The position numbers and the translations under genes were made by a program. From the NCBI RefSeq assembly GCF_902381825.1, contig NZ_LR698973.1, forward strand, positions 1,090,123 to 1,142,246: 52,124 bases of DNA. Reading direction: 5' to 3'. The notes under the pieces are model-generated. The model was given only the letters and a program-made list of their open reading frames with translations. It did not search any database and had not been told where the DNA came from. Below, one piece after another: positions 31,995-40,382 of the stretch. The number at the start of each line of letters is the position of its first letter. Positions within the stretch are counted from its first letter, which is position 1. The DNA comes from Pseudocoprococcus catus. Lineage in GTDB: Bacteria; Bacillota; Clostridia; Lachnospirales; Lachnospiraceae.

Positions 31995-34052
31995 ATGAAT
32001 AGAATTTTGAACAGACAGGCGTTCTTTGCGGATGGGACTCCTTTTTATCGATTATATACATCTGACGGCACTGGTTACGGTGTCAGGCTGCGTTTTCGGA
32101 CGGCGAAGGATAATGCAGAACTGGTAAGGGTTGTGACGGACAGCATGAAAGCAGATATGCATAAATGTTTTACGGAAGGTCGGTTTGATTATTATGAAGT
32201 GATGCTTCATTATCCGGAGTGCGGCACGAATTATTATTTTACGGTTACCGGAGCGGAAACTGACGAAGGCAAAAGGACAGCTGTGTACAATAAACGCGGT
32301 GTGATGGACGGTGTGCAGGATTATTATAACTTCAATTTCTATCCGGAGTTCAAGACGCCAGACTGGGCGAAAGGTGCCGTTTTTTATCAGATTTTTACAG
32401 ATCGGTTCTGTAACGGAGATCCGACAAATGATGTGCTGGATCGGGAGTATAGCTATGTGAAGCTGCATTCAGAGCAGGAGAAGGACTGGCAGGCTTATCC
32501 ACATGACATGGATGTCTGTCACTTCTATGGCGGCGATCTTCAGGGAATTATGGACAAGCTGGATTATCTGCAGGATCTGGGGATTGAAGTTCTTTACCTG
32601 AATCCGATTTTTGTTTCACCATCCAATCATAAATATGACATTCAGGATTATGATTATATTGATCCACATTTTGGCAGAATTGTTGATGATGCAGGAGAAG
32701 TACTGGAGAAAAGCGATATGGATAATTGTCATGCCAGCCGCTATATCCGTCGTGTAACCAATAAGAAGAATCTGGAAGCCAGCAACGAACTTTTTGTTCA
32801 GTTTGTAGAGGAAGTACATCGCAGAGGCATGAAAGTGATTCTGGACGGTGTGTTCAATCACTGCGGTTCTTTCAATAAATGGATGGACAGAGAGCGGATT
32901 TATGAAGGACAGGAGGGCTATGCGCCGGGGGCATATGTGGATGAGAAGAGCCCTTATCGCAGCTTTTTCAAATTTCATTCAGAAAAATGGCCGTATAATA
33001 AGGATTATGATGGCTGGTGGGGGCATGATACACTGCCGAAGCTGAATTATGAAGAATCTGAAAGTTTGTGTGAATATATTCTGAGAATCGGACAGAAGTG
33101 GGTGTCACCGCCTTACAATGTGGATGGCTGGCGTTTGGATGTGGCGGCGGATCTCGGTCATTCTCCGGAGTATAATCATTTATTCTGGAAACGTTTCCGA
33201 AAAGCAGTCAAAGAAGCAAATCCGAATGCCTTGATTCTGGCTGAAAATTATACAGATCCGGCTTCATGGCTTGAAGGGGATGAATGGGATACCGTGATGA
33301 ACTATGAGGCATTTATGGAGCCGATCACATGGTTCCTGACCGGTGTGGAAAAACACAGTGATGAGAGAAGAGATGATCTGCTGTGCAATCCGGAGACATT
33401 TGAAGGTGCTATGAGTCATCATATGTCACGCTTTGAGTATGATTCTCTCTATGTGGCCATGAATGAGTTGTCCAATCACGACCATTCAAGATTCCTTACA
33501 AGAACCAATGGACAGGTTGGAAGAATTCAGAGCAAAGGGGCAAAGACCGCTGAAGAAGGCATCAATGATGCTGTTATGCGGGAGGCTGTGATCATGCAGA
33601 TGACGTGGCCGGGCGCACCAACTGTTTATTATGGGGATGAGGCCGGTGTCTGCGGATGGACGGACCCGGACAATAGAAGAACTTATCCGTGGGGTCATGA
33701 AGATAAGCAGATGCTGCAATTCCACAAAGAAGCCATTCGAATCCACAAAAGTAGCACGGCACTGCGTACCGGTTCCTACAAAATGCTTTATACAGCATGG
33801 GGAATATTGGGCTATGGCCGTTTTGATAAGAATGAGCGGTATGCAGTCATTGTCAATAATACACAGGAGACAGTGAATGTGGCAGTGCCGGTTTGGCAGA
33901 TTGGTGTGGCAGATGGAAGCCGTATGGAGCAGCAACTGATGAGTGTGGCAGAGTCGTTTACAAAGGTGCCGGATATTTATGTTGTAACAGATGGCTATTT
34001 GATGGTAGCGATGCCGAGGACATCGGCTGTTATCCTGAGGGATATCGGATAA
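31995..34052 (+). CDS. GH13 alpha-glycosidase (neopullulanase/cyclomaltodextrinase type)
   Basis: A 685-residue cytoplasmic enzyme (no signal peptide). Residues ~1-120 form a starch-binding-like N-terminal domain (CBM34 type). The TIM barrel shows the four GH13 regions: DGVFNH (about 281), GWRLDVAADLG with nucleophile near D381, LAENY with the acid/base near E417, and SNHDHSRF (about 493) with the transition-state aspartate. A beta-sandwich C-domain follows. It should hydrolyse maltodextrins, cyclodextrins or pullulan taken up by the cell. It is a lone gene just beyond the IS element; no sugar ABC transporter or LacI regulator adjoins it. Confidence 0.9.
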   Translation: MNRILNRQAFFADGTPFYRLYTSDGTGYGVRLRFRTAKDNAELVRVVTDSMKADMHKCFTEGRFDYYEVMLHYPECGTNYYFTVTGAETDEGKRTAVYNKRGVMDGVQDYYNFNFYPEFKTPDWAKGAVFYQIFTDRFCNGDPTNDVLDREYSYVKLHSEQEKDWQAYPHDMDVCHFYGGDLQGIMDKLDYLQDLGIEVLYLNPIFVSPSNHKYDIQDYDYIDPHFGRIVDDAGEVLEKSDMDNCHASRYIRRVTNKKNLEASNELFVQFVEEVHRRGMKVILDGVFNHCGSFNKWMDRERIYEGQEGYAPGAYVDEKSPYRSFFKFHSEKWPYNKDYDGWWGHDTLPKLNYEESESLCEYILRIGQKWVSPPYNVDGWRLDVAADLGHSPEYNHLFWKRFRKAVKEANPNALILAENYTDPASWLEGDEWDTVMNYEAFMEPITWFLTGVEKHSDERRDDLLCNPETFEGAMSHHMSRFEYDSLYVAMNELSNHDHSRFLTRTNGQVGRIQSKGAKTAEEGINDAVMREAVIMQMTWPGAPTVYYGDEAGVCGWTDPDNRRTYPWGHEDKQMLQFHKEAIRIHKSSTALRTGSYKMLYTAWGILGYGRFDKNERYAVIVNNTQETVNVAVPVWQIGVADGSRMEQQLMSVAESFTKVPDIYVVTDGYLMVAMPRTSAVILRDIG

Positions 34053-34178
34053 GCAATATGTCGGATGGAAGGATATTTGCATAGCTATTTTGACGCAGTA
34101 CGGATATACAGTGGAATTTTAGGGGTTGAATTTTAAAATTAAATATGATATCATGGATAGCGGTCAGAAATGACTTAT

Positions 34179-34260
34179 GGATGGATTCCCGAGTGGCCAA
34201 AGGGGACAGACTGTAAATCTGCTGCGACACGCTTCGGTGGTTCGAATCCACCTCCATCCA
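34179..34260 (+). tRNA. tRNA-Tyr (anticodon GTA)
   Basis: Class II tRNA with a long variable arm. Acceptor stem GGATGGA (34179-34185) pairs with TCCATCC (34253-34259). The anticodon loop CTGTAAA gives GTA, and TTCGAATC is the T loop. CCA is not encoded. Confidence 0.95.
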
Positions 34261-34271
34261 TGATTTTATAG

Positions 34272-34316
34272 ACGCCATGTATTTGAGTCATCAGGTACGT
34301 GGCGTTTTTGTTTTTC
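34272..34316 (+). terminator. Terminator after tRNA-Tyr
   Basis: ACGCCATGTA pairs with TACGTGGCGT across a 14-base loop; TTTTTGTTTTT follows. Confidence 0.85.
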
Positions 34317-34421
34317 GGGAAATACTTGCATCTGCCTATTGATTATTTTTGGGATAAAAGATATACTGGTATTTAATAATACGCATGCGAACTATTTAAA
34401 GAAGAATCAGGAGGGCACATC

Positions 34422-35291
34422 ATGCAATATGAAGGAACTGTTTACAGACCACCGAGTGAGGCACGCAGTCTGATTGTGCAGGTAACTGTGGGCTGCGCCC
34501 ACAACACCTGTACATTCTGCACGATGTATAAAGACAAGAAATTTAAGATCAGACCCCTTGCAGATATACTGGCGGATTTTGATGAGGCTGCGATGCTGTA
34601 TGGCGGCCATATTCGCAGGATTTTTCTGGCAGACGGTGACGCATTGATTGTGAAAACGGAAATGCTGATACAGATTCTGACGTATATCTGGGAGAAATTC
34701 CCGAATCTGGAGCGAGTGACTGCTTACGGAACGACGCAGGATATTCTTCATAAGTCTGAGGAAGAACTGATGCAGTTGAAAGCTGCAGGCCTTGATATGG
34801 TTTATATGGGAATTGAGTCCGGTGATCCGCAGGTTTTAAAAGATGTCAAAAAGGGTGTGACAAGGGAAGAGATGATCGAAGCAGGCAGGAAGCTGAAAAG
34901 ATGCGGTATTCTCTGTTCGGCCACATTGATTTCCGGCCTTGGCGGACGGCAGCGGCTGAGAGAACACGCCGTTGCATCGGCTTCCCTGATCAGTGCGATC
35001 AAGCCGGATTATGTCGGATTTCTGACATTGATGATCGATCCACAGGCACCGGTTTATTCGAAGATTGTTTCCGGGGAGCTGGAACTTCTCAATCCGGAGG
35101 ATGTGGTGGAAGAGATGAAATTGTTTCTTCAGAATGTGGATTCCGAGGGTACGGTTTTCAGGTCCAATCATGCATCGAATTATGTTATCCTGAAAGGAAC
35201 ATTGAATGAGGATATTCCGTCTATGCTGGCGTATCTGCGGCAGGTAGAAGAGCAGGGCAAATACAGAGAAGAACGTTGGAGAAGATTTTAA
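34422..35291 (+). CDS. Radical SAM protein (Elp3-like fold), function unknown
   Basis: A 289-residue radical SAM protein. CAHNTCTFCTMYK supplies the CxxxCxxC ligands of the [4Fe-4S] cluster close to the N-terminus. LADGDALIV and MGIESGDPQVL match the SAM-binding strands of the B12-independent, coproporphyrinogen oxidase/Elp3-like class. No extra cluster domain or B12-binding domain is present. The protein begins EGTVYRPPSEARSLIVQ, as in a widespread clostridial family of unknown substrate. Ribosome site AGGAGG precedes ATG 34422. Confidence 0.85.
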   Translation: MQYEGTVYRPPSEARSLIVQVTVGCAHNTCTFCTMYKDKKFKIRPLADILADFDEAAMLYGGHIRRIFLADGDALIVKTEMLIQILTYIWEKFPNLERVTAYGTTQDILHKSEEELMQLKAAGLDMVYMGIESGDPQVLKDVKKGVTREEMIEAGRKLKRCGILCSATLISGLGGRQRLREHAVASASLISAIKPDYVGFLTLMIDPQAPVYSKIVSGELELLNPEDVVEEMKLFLQNVDSEGTVFRSNHASNYVILKGTLNEDIPSMLAYLRQVEEQGKYREERWRRF

Positions 35292-35295
35292 AATA

Positions 35296-35353
35296 AAGGC
35301 GCTTACTCGGATGCTGGCAGATTTTGCTGCCGGTGTCTGAATAAGCGCCTTTT
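35296..35353 (+). terminator. Terminator of the radical SAM gene
   Basis: AAGGCGCTTA pairs with TAAGCGCCTT, with a nested GGCAG/CTGCC stem; four Ts end it. Confidence 0.85.
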
Positions 35354-35412
35354 GGTATCAGCATGGCGGTACTGAAAAATATCAGAAAATTAAAATATTT
35401 ACACAAAATATA

Positions 35413-35440
35413 TTGACAAATGTGAAAATGATGCTATAAT
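35413..35440 (+). promoter_or_regulatory. Strong promoter of a non-coding RNA locus
   Basis: TTGACA (35413-35418), 16-base spacer, perfect TATAAT (35435-35440). Confidence 0.85.
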
Positions 35441-35446
35441 TAAAGC

Positions 35447-35692
35447 ATAAAAAGAAAGTAACAGAAGAAATTAACAAATAACTCACGAGAGTAGAAAGGA
35501 CTGATTCCAAAATTCTAAGTAGCTTTATACCAAGTGTCTAAAAGTGAAGAAGGAGGTACGGACCACCAGAAAGTTTATTTTAATTTTTTAAACCGAAACT
35601 GAAGAAAGGAGTATAGTCCAATGTACTGTACAGAAGAACACCAGTGAAGGGTCATCTGATGATTATATATAACGTCGGATGGCTCTTTTTTT
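35447..35692 (+). ncRNA. Candidate ~245-nt structured non-coding RNA
   Basis: A compact transcription unit with a consensus promoter and its own terminator (AGGGTCATCTGA paired with TCGGATGGCTCT at 35648-35686, then Ts) but no gene of normal size. Local stems: ACTC-ACGA-GAGT near 35483; GGAGGT-ACGG-ACCACC near 35555; long-range GGACT with AGTCC near 35498 and 35615. It is purine rich with several GAAGAAAGGAG-like tracts. Size and style recall the raiA-type RNAs of Clostridia; this identity is from memory and unproven. A nine-codon frame (35621-35647) lies inside. Confidence 0.65.
35621..35647 (+). CDS. Possible 8-residue leader peptide
   Basis: ATG with AAAGGAG nine bases upstream encodes MYCTEEHQ and a stop, ending one base before the terminator stem of the RNA locus. 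Position suits a leader-peptide attenuator, but an in-frame short ORF can arise by chance inside a structured RNA. Confidence 0.25.
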   Translation: MYCTEEHQ

Positions 35693-35734
35693 GCGTTTCC
35701 AGGGGTGGCGGTGAACAGTTTTCACTTTTTAGTA

Positions 35735-35763
35735 TTGCGCATTTGCTTCGGGTAATATATACT
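35735..35763 (+). promoter_or_regulatory. Promoter of the SLOG-protein gene
   Basis: TTGCGC (35735-35740), 17 bases, TATACT (35758-35763). Confidence 0.65.
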
Positions 35764-35788
35764 GAACCAATGAAGAGAGGTTTTAGTT

Positions 35789-36301
35789 ATGTCAAAAAGA
35801 TGTGCTTTTTCTGGTCACAGGCCTTTTTATTTTCCATGGAAAGAGAATGAGTCTGATCCGGCCTGTATACATTTGAAAGCAGCCCTGGAAGCTGAAATCA
35901 ACAAGGCTGTAGCGGACGGATTCTTTTATTTTATTGTCGGCGGCGCTGACGGTGTTGACACATGGGCTGCTGAGATTGTATTGGAGAAAAAGAAAACGAA
36001 TCCGGAGATTAACTTGGAGCTTGCGAAGCCCTTTGCGGATTATAACAAACATTTGCAGAATGATTATGGTCGGAGACTTCGGGCCATTGAGGAAGCCGCG
36101 GATCGTGTGACGGTTGTATCAGATGGTGCGGATGAGGCAGCGGATTATATTTTGCGGGACTGCTATATGGTGGATGCCAGTGAGCGGATGATCATTGTCT
36201 ATGACGATGACAGCAAAGGACCAAGCGGTACGAAGGATGCGCTGCTTTATGCGAGATCCAGCGGTGTGGAGATCCGTCAGATCCAATGGATGCATTTATA
36301 A
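35789..36301 (+). CDS. SLOG-family protein (DUF1273/YpsA-like)
   Basis: A 170-residue Rossmann-like SLOG protein starting CAFSGHRPFYF and with FIVGGADGVDTWAAEIV, the glycine-rich loop that binds a nucleotide-type ligand in this superfamily. Members are DUF1273/YpsA-like, linked to cell division in Bacillus and to nucleotide-signal sensing in defence systems; the ligand here is unknown. The AI-2E-family gene follows after 15 bases. Ribosome site AGAGAGG. Confidence 0.82.
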   Translation: MSKRCAFSGHRPFYFPWKENESDPACIHLKAALEAEINKAVADGFFYFIVGGADGVDTWAAEIVLEKKKTNPEINLELAKPFADYNKHLQNDYGRRLRAIEEAADRVTVVSDGADEAADYILRDCYMVDASERMIIVYDDDSKGPSGTKDALLYARSSGVEIRQIQWMHL

Positions 36302-36316
36302 GAAAGAAGAGGTAAT

Positions 36317-37510
36317 TTGTTGAAAGAAGAATTTAAAAAATATCTGGCAATGATACTGGCCGTATTCTGTACAGCGGCATTGAGTATTCTGTTCTTCTTT
36401 ATATTATTCAGAATGGATGCGCTGCAAAGTCTGATCGGCAAGATATTGAATATACTGATGCCGTTTATATATGGTGCAGGCATTGCCTATGTTCTGAAGC
36501 CGTTGTGTAATACCTACGAGCGTTTTTTGAACAAACACTGGCATCCGAAGCGGCAGAAGCTGATCGTTACAGTGAGTGTGATCGGAAGTATTGTGACAGG
36601 TCTGGTGGTCATCTATGCAGTCCTGGCTATGCTGCTTCCGCAGTTGGCACTGAGTGTGGCAAGGATCGCACGGTCACTGCCGGAGATGATCGAGAGTATC
36701 AGTCATATGGTGGATCATCTGTTTGAAGGCAATGAAGTGATCCAGAATTATATTATGCAGTTGTCGGATGCAGGCACAGAGTCCCTTTCAGGATGGTTAA
36801 AGGAGAGTATTCTTCCGTATATGAATATGATCCTCACCGGTTTATCTGACAGTATGATCAATGTGGCAGGAATTTTTATGGATCTGTTCATTGGTCTGGT
36901 GGTGGCTATTTATCTTTTGTATGGACGCAGAAAATTCAAAAAGCAGGGCAAACTGTTGTTGTACAGTCTGTTTAAGGAGCGTTGGGCGGATAAGATTATC
37001 GAAGAGATACGTTTTGCGGATAGAGTCTTTTCGGGATTTATTGGTGGTAAGCTGTTGGATTCAGCTATTATCGGCGGTATTTGTTATATTGGAATGATGA
37101 TCATGGGGCTGCCTTATGCGATCCTCATCAGTGTCATTGTCGGTGTGACGAATATCATTCCGTTTTTCGGACCATACATCGGCGCTATTCCATCGGCAAT
37201 CATTTTGCTGACGGTCAGTCCGATGTCCTGTCTGATGTTTGTTATTTTTATTATGATTTTGCAGCAGGTGGATGGCAATATCATCGGGCCGAAGATTCTT
37301 GGAAGCAGTACGGGATTATCTGGTATCTGGGTGCTTTTCTCTATTCTGCTTTTCGGTGGATTATTCGGTTTTGTCGGTATGATCATTGGCGTACCCGTTT
37401 TTGCGGTTATTTATGATCTGATCAGACAGCTGATCATCAGAGGCCTGGAGCTTCGAAGCAAGTCAAAGATGTTTGATGATTATCAGCAGGAATATCCGCG
37501 CAAAGAATAA
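36317..37510 (+). CDS. AI-2E-family transporter
   Basis: A 397-residue membrane protein with about eight helices. The conserved central/C-terminal block GLPYAILISVIVGVTNIIPFFGPYIG, followed by the DGNIIGPKILGSSTGLSGIW block, is diagnostic of this family. Members export autoinducer-2 or act as Na+/H+ antiporters; which applies cannot be told. The start is TTG 36317 or TTG 36320; AGAGG at 36308 favours the second. It lies in a row with the SLOG gene and the DUF308 gene. Confidence 0.88.
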   Translation: MLKEEFKKYLAMILAVFCTAALSILFFFILFRMDALQSLIGKILNILMPFIYGAGIAYVLKPLCNTYERFLNKHWHPKRQKLIVTVSVIGSIVTGLVVIYAVLAMLLPQLALSVARIARSLPEMIESISHMVDHLFEGNEVIQNYIMQLSDAGTESLSGWLKESILPYMNMILTGLSDSMINVAGIFMDLFIGLVVAIYLLYGRRKFKKQGKLLLYSLFKERWADKIIEEIRFADRVFSGFIGGKLLDSAIIGGICYIGMMIMGLPYAILISVIVGVTNIIPFFGPYIGAIPSAIILLTVSPMSCLMFVIFIMILQQVDGNIIGPKILGSSTGLSGIWVLFSILLFGGLFGFVGMIIGVPVFAVIYDLIRQLIIRGLELRSKSKMFDDYQQEYPRKE

Positions 37511-37537
37511 AAGCAAAATATTGAAGGAGTGATAGAG

Positions 37538-38113
37538 GTGTTGAAGAACTGGAAAGTACAGGAGATTGGCGGTGCAGTGGCCCTGTTGATCTGCGGGCTT
37601 GTTTTATTGTTGATGCCGGAGCTGACGCTGGTCACGATTGCCAATGTGATCGGTATTCTGGTGATTATTATTGGTGCGTTTTTCCTGATCGGTTATTTTC
37701 TGAGGAAGGAACTGGCAGCGGGCAATAATGATCTGATCAAAGGAATGGTGATTGTCTGCATCGGTATTTTTATTTGTGTGAAATCGGAACTTGTGGTTTC
37801 TGTTTTGCCCGTTGTTCTGGGAATCGGTGTTGTCCTCAGCGGTATTCTGAAGCTGCAGCATGCTTTTGATCTGAAACGAATGGGATTTGATACATGGGTG
37901 CGGATCGGTCTGACAGCAGCAGTGAATATTTTTATCGGTTTAATTGTCATACTGAATCCGTTTTCAACCGTGGCATGGCTGATGCGTCTTGTGGGCATCG
38001 GATTCCTTTTCAGCGGTGTGACAGATCTCATTACAACCATTTATGTTTCTAAAAAAGCGTCTGAATATTATGTGGATGGTAAAGCTGAAGAGATGGATGA
38101 GAAAATAAAATGA
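37538..38113 (+). CDS. HdeD/DUF308-like membrane protein
   Basis: About 191 residues with six hydrophobic helices in three similar pairs, as in HdeD/DUF308 proteins (acid-stress related in enterobacteria, unknown in Firmicutes). GTG 37538 is chosen because AAGGAG lies eight bases upstream; GTG 37529 overlaps that site. Its stop overlaps the LysR gene by 4 bases (ATGA), so the two are coupled and the regulator may control it. Confidence 0.8.
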   Translation: MLKNWKVQEIGGAVALLICGLVLLLMPELTLVTIANVIGILVIIIGAFFLIGYFLRKELAAGNNDLIKGMVIVCIGIFICVKSELVVSVLPVVLGIGVVLSGILKLQHAFDLKRMGFDTWVRIGLTAAVNIFIGLIVILNPFSTVAWLMRLVGIGFLFSGVTDLITTIYVSKKASEYYVDGKAEEMDEKIK

Positions 38114-39012
38114 CACTGCAGCAGTTAAAATATGTCATTGCTATTGCCGAGAAAGGGAGTATTAATGAGGCGGCAAAGGTGCTGTATATTTCACAGCCCA
38201 GCCTGACCAATGCCATGCATGATCTGGAGAATGATCTGGGAATTCAGCTGTTTATCCGCAATAATAAAGGCATCCGTGTGACGAATAAGGGAGAAGAATT
38301 CCTCAGGTATGCAAGGCAGGTCATTGAGCAGGTCGTACTGCTTGAGGACAAGTACCTTAATAAGGAGCCGGAAAAGCAGTATTTTCATATATCTGCCCAA
38401 CATTATAACTTTGCGGTCAGGGCATTTATTGATCTGGTGCAGGAATATGGGCCGGATGAGTATGATCTGGCACTTTCGGAGAAGAAGACATATGACATTA
38501 TAGAGGATGTCAAAAATGGTCGAAGTGAGTTGGGAATCCTGTATCTGGCAGATTTCAACAAGAAGGTCATTATGCGGACTTTGAAGGAGTATAATCTGAC
38601 TTTTACGGAGATGTATACAACGAAGCCCTACATTTTTATTTCAGCGAGACATCCCCTGGCAGATCGGGATCTGATCCGGATGGAGGATCTGGATCCTTAT
38701 CCGTATATTTATTTTGAACAGGGCGAGAGTAATTCTTTTTATTTTGCGGAAGAGGTTCTCAGTACATTTCAGCATAAGAAGTCCATTCGTGTGACGGACA
38801 GGGCAACGTGTTTTAATCTGATTCTCGGACTGAACGGCTATACACCGAGTGCGGGTATTTATATTGAAGAATTGGGCGGCGGCGATCTGATCTGTAAGCC
38901 GTTGGCATTGGATGAGACGATCCATATCGGGGCGATCGCAATGAAAGATTCAGTTCGGAGCGAGATTGGCCGTAAATACCTCGAATTTTTAAAAAAATAT
39001 CTGATCGAATAA
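38110..39012 (+). CDS. LysR-family transcriptional regulator
   Basis: A 300-residue LTTR. The winged helix-turn-helix is at the N-terminus (MTLQQLKYVIAIAEKGSINEAAK, then ISQPSLTNAMHDLENDLG) and the rest is an effector-binding domain. Effector and targets are unknown; genes in either direction are candidates: the coupled DUF308 protein upstream or azlCD downstream. A terminator follows at 39041. Confidence 0.93.
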   Translation: MTLQQLKYVIAIAEKGSINEAAKVLYISQPSLTNAMHDLENDLGIQLFIRNNKGIRVTNKGEEFLRYARQVIEQVVLLEDKYLNKEPEKQYFHISAQHYNFAVRAFIDLVQEYGPDEYDLALSEKKTYDIIEDVKNGRSELGILYLADFNKKVIMRTLKEYNLTFTEMYTTKPYIFISARHPLADRDLIRMEDLDPYPYIYFEQGESNSFYFAEEVLSTFQHKKSIRVTDRATCFNLILGLNGYTPSAGIYIEELGGGDLICKPLALDETIHIGAIAMKDSVRSEIGRKYLEFLKKYLIE

Positions 39013-39040
39013 CGGCAGATGCTGCTGTCGTAATAATAGG

Positions 39041-39080
39041 AGCTTGTTATAGCTGATGACTATAGCAAGCTATATTTTTT
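39041..39080 (+). terminator. Terminator of the LysR gene
   Basis: AGCTTGTTATAG pairs with CTATAGCAAGCT over a 7-base loop, then TATATTTTTT. Confidence 0.85.
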
Positions 39081-39104
39081 GGGAATTATGCAAATTTTGG
39101 AAAA

Positions 39105-39113
39105 TGGTATAAT
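39105..39113 (+). promoter_or_regulatory. Extended -10 promoter of azlCD
   Basis: TGG-TATAAT; -35 poorly conserved. Confidence 0.55.
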
Positions 39114-39142
39114 ATAAGAACAGCATGTGATGAATTACTCAC

Positions 39143-39200
39143 CGCCCGGACTGACATTCCCTCAATACAGTTAATTTTTATTAACTTTGTCAGGCCGGGC
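39143..39200 (+). promoter_or_regulatory. Stable hairpin in the azlC leader
   Basis: GCCCGGACTGAC (39144-39155) pairs with GTCAGGCCGGGC (39189-39200) with one mismatch; GTTAAT/ATTAAC is nested. Only a few Ts follow, so it is a weak terminator or a structured attenuator. Confidence 0.5.
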
Positions 39201-39257
39201 TTTCTGTTACAAAGCAGTGTAAACATATCACGGAATTGGGGAGAGAGGATTGCAGAT

Positions 39258-39977
39258 ATGAATTTGATGGCATTTAAGAGAGGGCTGAGAGATGGCATTG
39301 CGATTGCAATTGGTTATTTTTCAGTCTCTTTTTCATTTGGCCTGACAGCGGTTGCTTCGGGCATCAGCTGGTGGGAAGCCGTGTTGATCTCGCTGACGAA
39401 TCTGACATCATCCGGACAGTTTGCGGGTATCGGGATTATAGCGGCATCAGGGTCCTATGTTGAAATGATGGTGACGGAACTGGTCATCAATATGCGGTAT
39501 GCGCTGATGAGTATTTCTTTGTCACAGAAGCTGGATCCGACATTTAAGCGGTGGCAGCAGCTGATCCTGGGTCACTGCAATACGGACGAGATTTTTGCGG
39601 TGGCTATGAGCCGGAATAAGACTGTAACACCTGCGTATATGACCGGTCTGGCCGTTCTTCCGTATATCGGATGGACAGGCGGTACCCTTGTAGGGGCTAT
39701 CTGCGGCAATATTTTGCCGACAACTCTCAGCAACGCATTGGGTATTATGATCTACGGCATGTTCCTGGCGATTATTATTCCTGCTATGCGGAAGGAACAT
39801 CCGATTTTTGTGGTTGTATGCGTGGCGGTACTGCTGAGCTGCATCATCCATTTTGTGCCGGCATTTTCATTCATTACAGACGGATTTTCAATTATTATCT
39901 GTGCGGTGGCAGCATCCGCGGCAGGCGCGCTGCTTTATCCGGTGGCAGAAGAAGAGGAGACCGAACATGCAGCATAA
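39258..39977 (+). CDS. azlC: Branched-chain amino acid exporter large subunit AzlC
   Basis: A 239-residue membrane protein with the AzlC opening FKRGLRDGIAIAIGYFSVSFSFG and LTNLTSSGQFAGI, about seven helices. With AzlD it exports branched-chain amino acids or analogues. It overlaps azlD by 11 bases. The transcript has a structured leader, suggesting regulation in response to amino acid supply, though this is inference. Confidence 0.92.
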   Translation: MNLMAFKRGLRDGIAIAIGYFSVSFSFGLTAVASGISWWEAVLISLTNLTSSGQFAGIGIIAASGSYVEMMVTELVINMRYALMSISLSQKLDPTFKRWQQLILGHCNTDEIFAVAMSRNKTVTPAYMTGLAVLPYIGWTGGTLVGAICGNILPTTLSNALGIMIYGMFLAIIIPAMRKEHPIFVVVCVAVLLSCIIHFVPAFSFITDGFSIIICAVAASAAGALLYPVAEEEETEHAA

Positions 39978-40272
39978 TTACTGGATTTATCTTTTTATCA
40001 TGTTTGCGGTGACATATCTTGTGCGTGTCCTGCCGCTGGTCGTTTTTAAGAAGAAGATTACCAATCGTTTTGTACGGTCATTTCTGACCTATATTCCATA
40101 TGCAGTGCTTGCAGCGATGACTTTCCCGGCTGTGTTTTTTGCAGTGGACTGTATCCCGGCAGCGGCAGCCGGTGTAGCAGCCGGTGTGATTGCGGCACTT
40201 GCGGGAGGCAGTCTGTTTACCGTTGCCATTTCTGCCAGCGCAGTGGTTTATGTTCTTTTACTTATTCTTTAA
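39967..40272 (+). CDS. azlD: Branched-chain amino acid exporter small subunit AzlD
   Basis: A 101-residue protein with three to four helices (YWIYLFIMFAVTYLVRVLPL ... FLTYIPYAVLAAMTFPAVFF), typical of AzlD. Start ATG 39967 lies inside the azlC end with GAGGAG upstream; the longer frame from 39853 is out of keeping with the family. Confidence 0.9.
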   Translation: MQHNYWIYLFIMFAVTYLVRVLPLVVFKKKITNRFVRSFLTYIPYAVLAAMTFPAVFFAVDCIPAAAAGVAAGVIAALAGGSLFTVAISASAVVYVLLLIL

Positions 40273-40281
40273 ATCGTATTC

Positions 40282-40328
40282 AAAAACAGCTGAATTTTAT
40301 ACTTTTTTGTAAAATTCAGCTGTTTTTC
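40282..40328 (+). terminator. Terminator of azlCD
   Basis: An 18-base perfect stem (AAAAACAGCTGAATTTTA with its complement), 10-base loop, T run. Confidence 0.92.
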
Positions 40329-40382
40329 CTGTAATTATTATGGTATTATTTTCCTATGTACATTATGACAGGAGGAGAAAGA

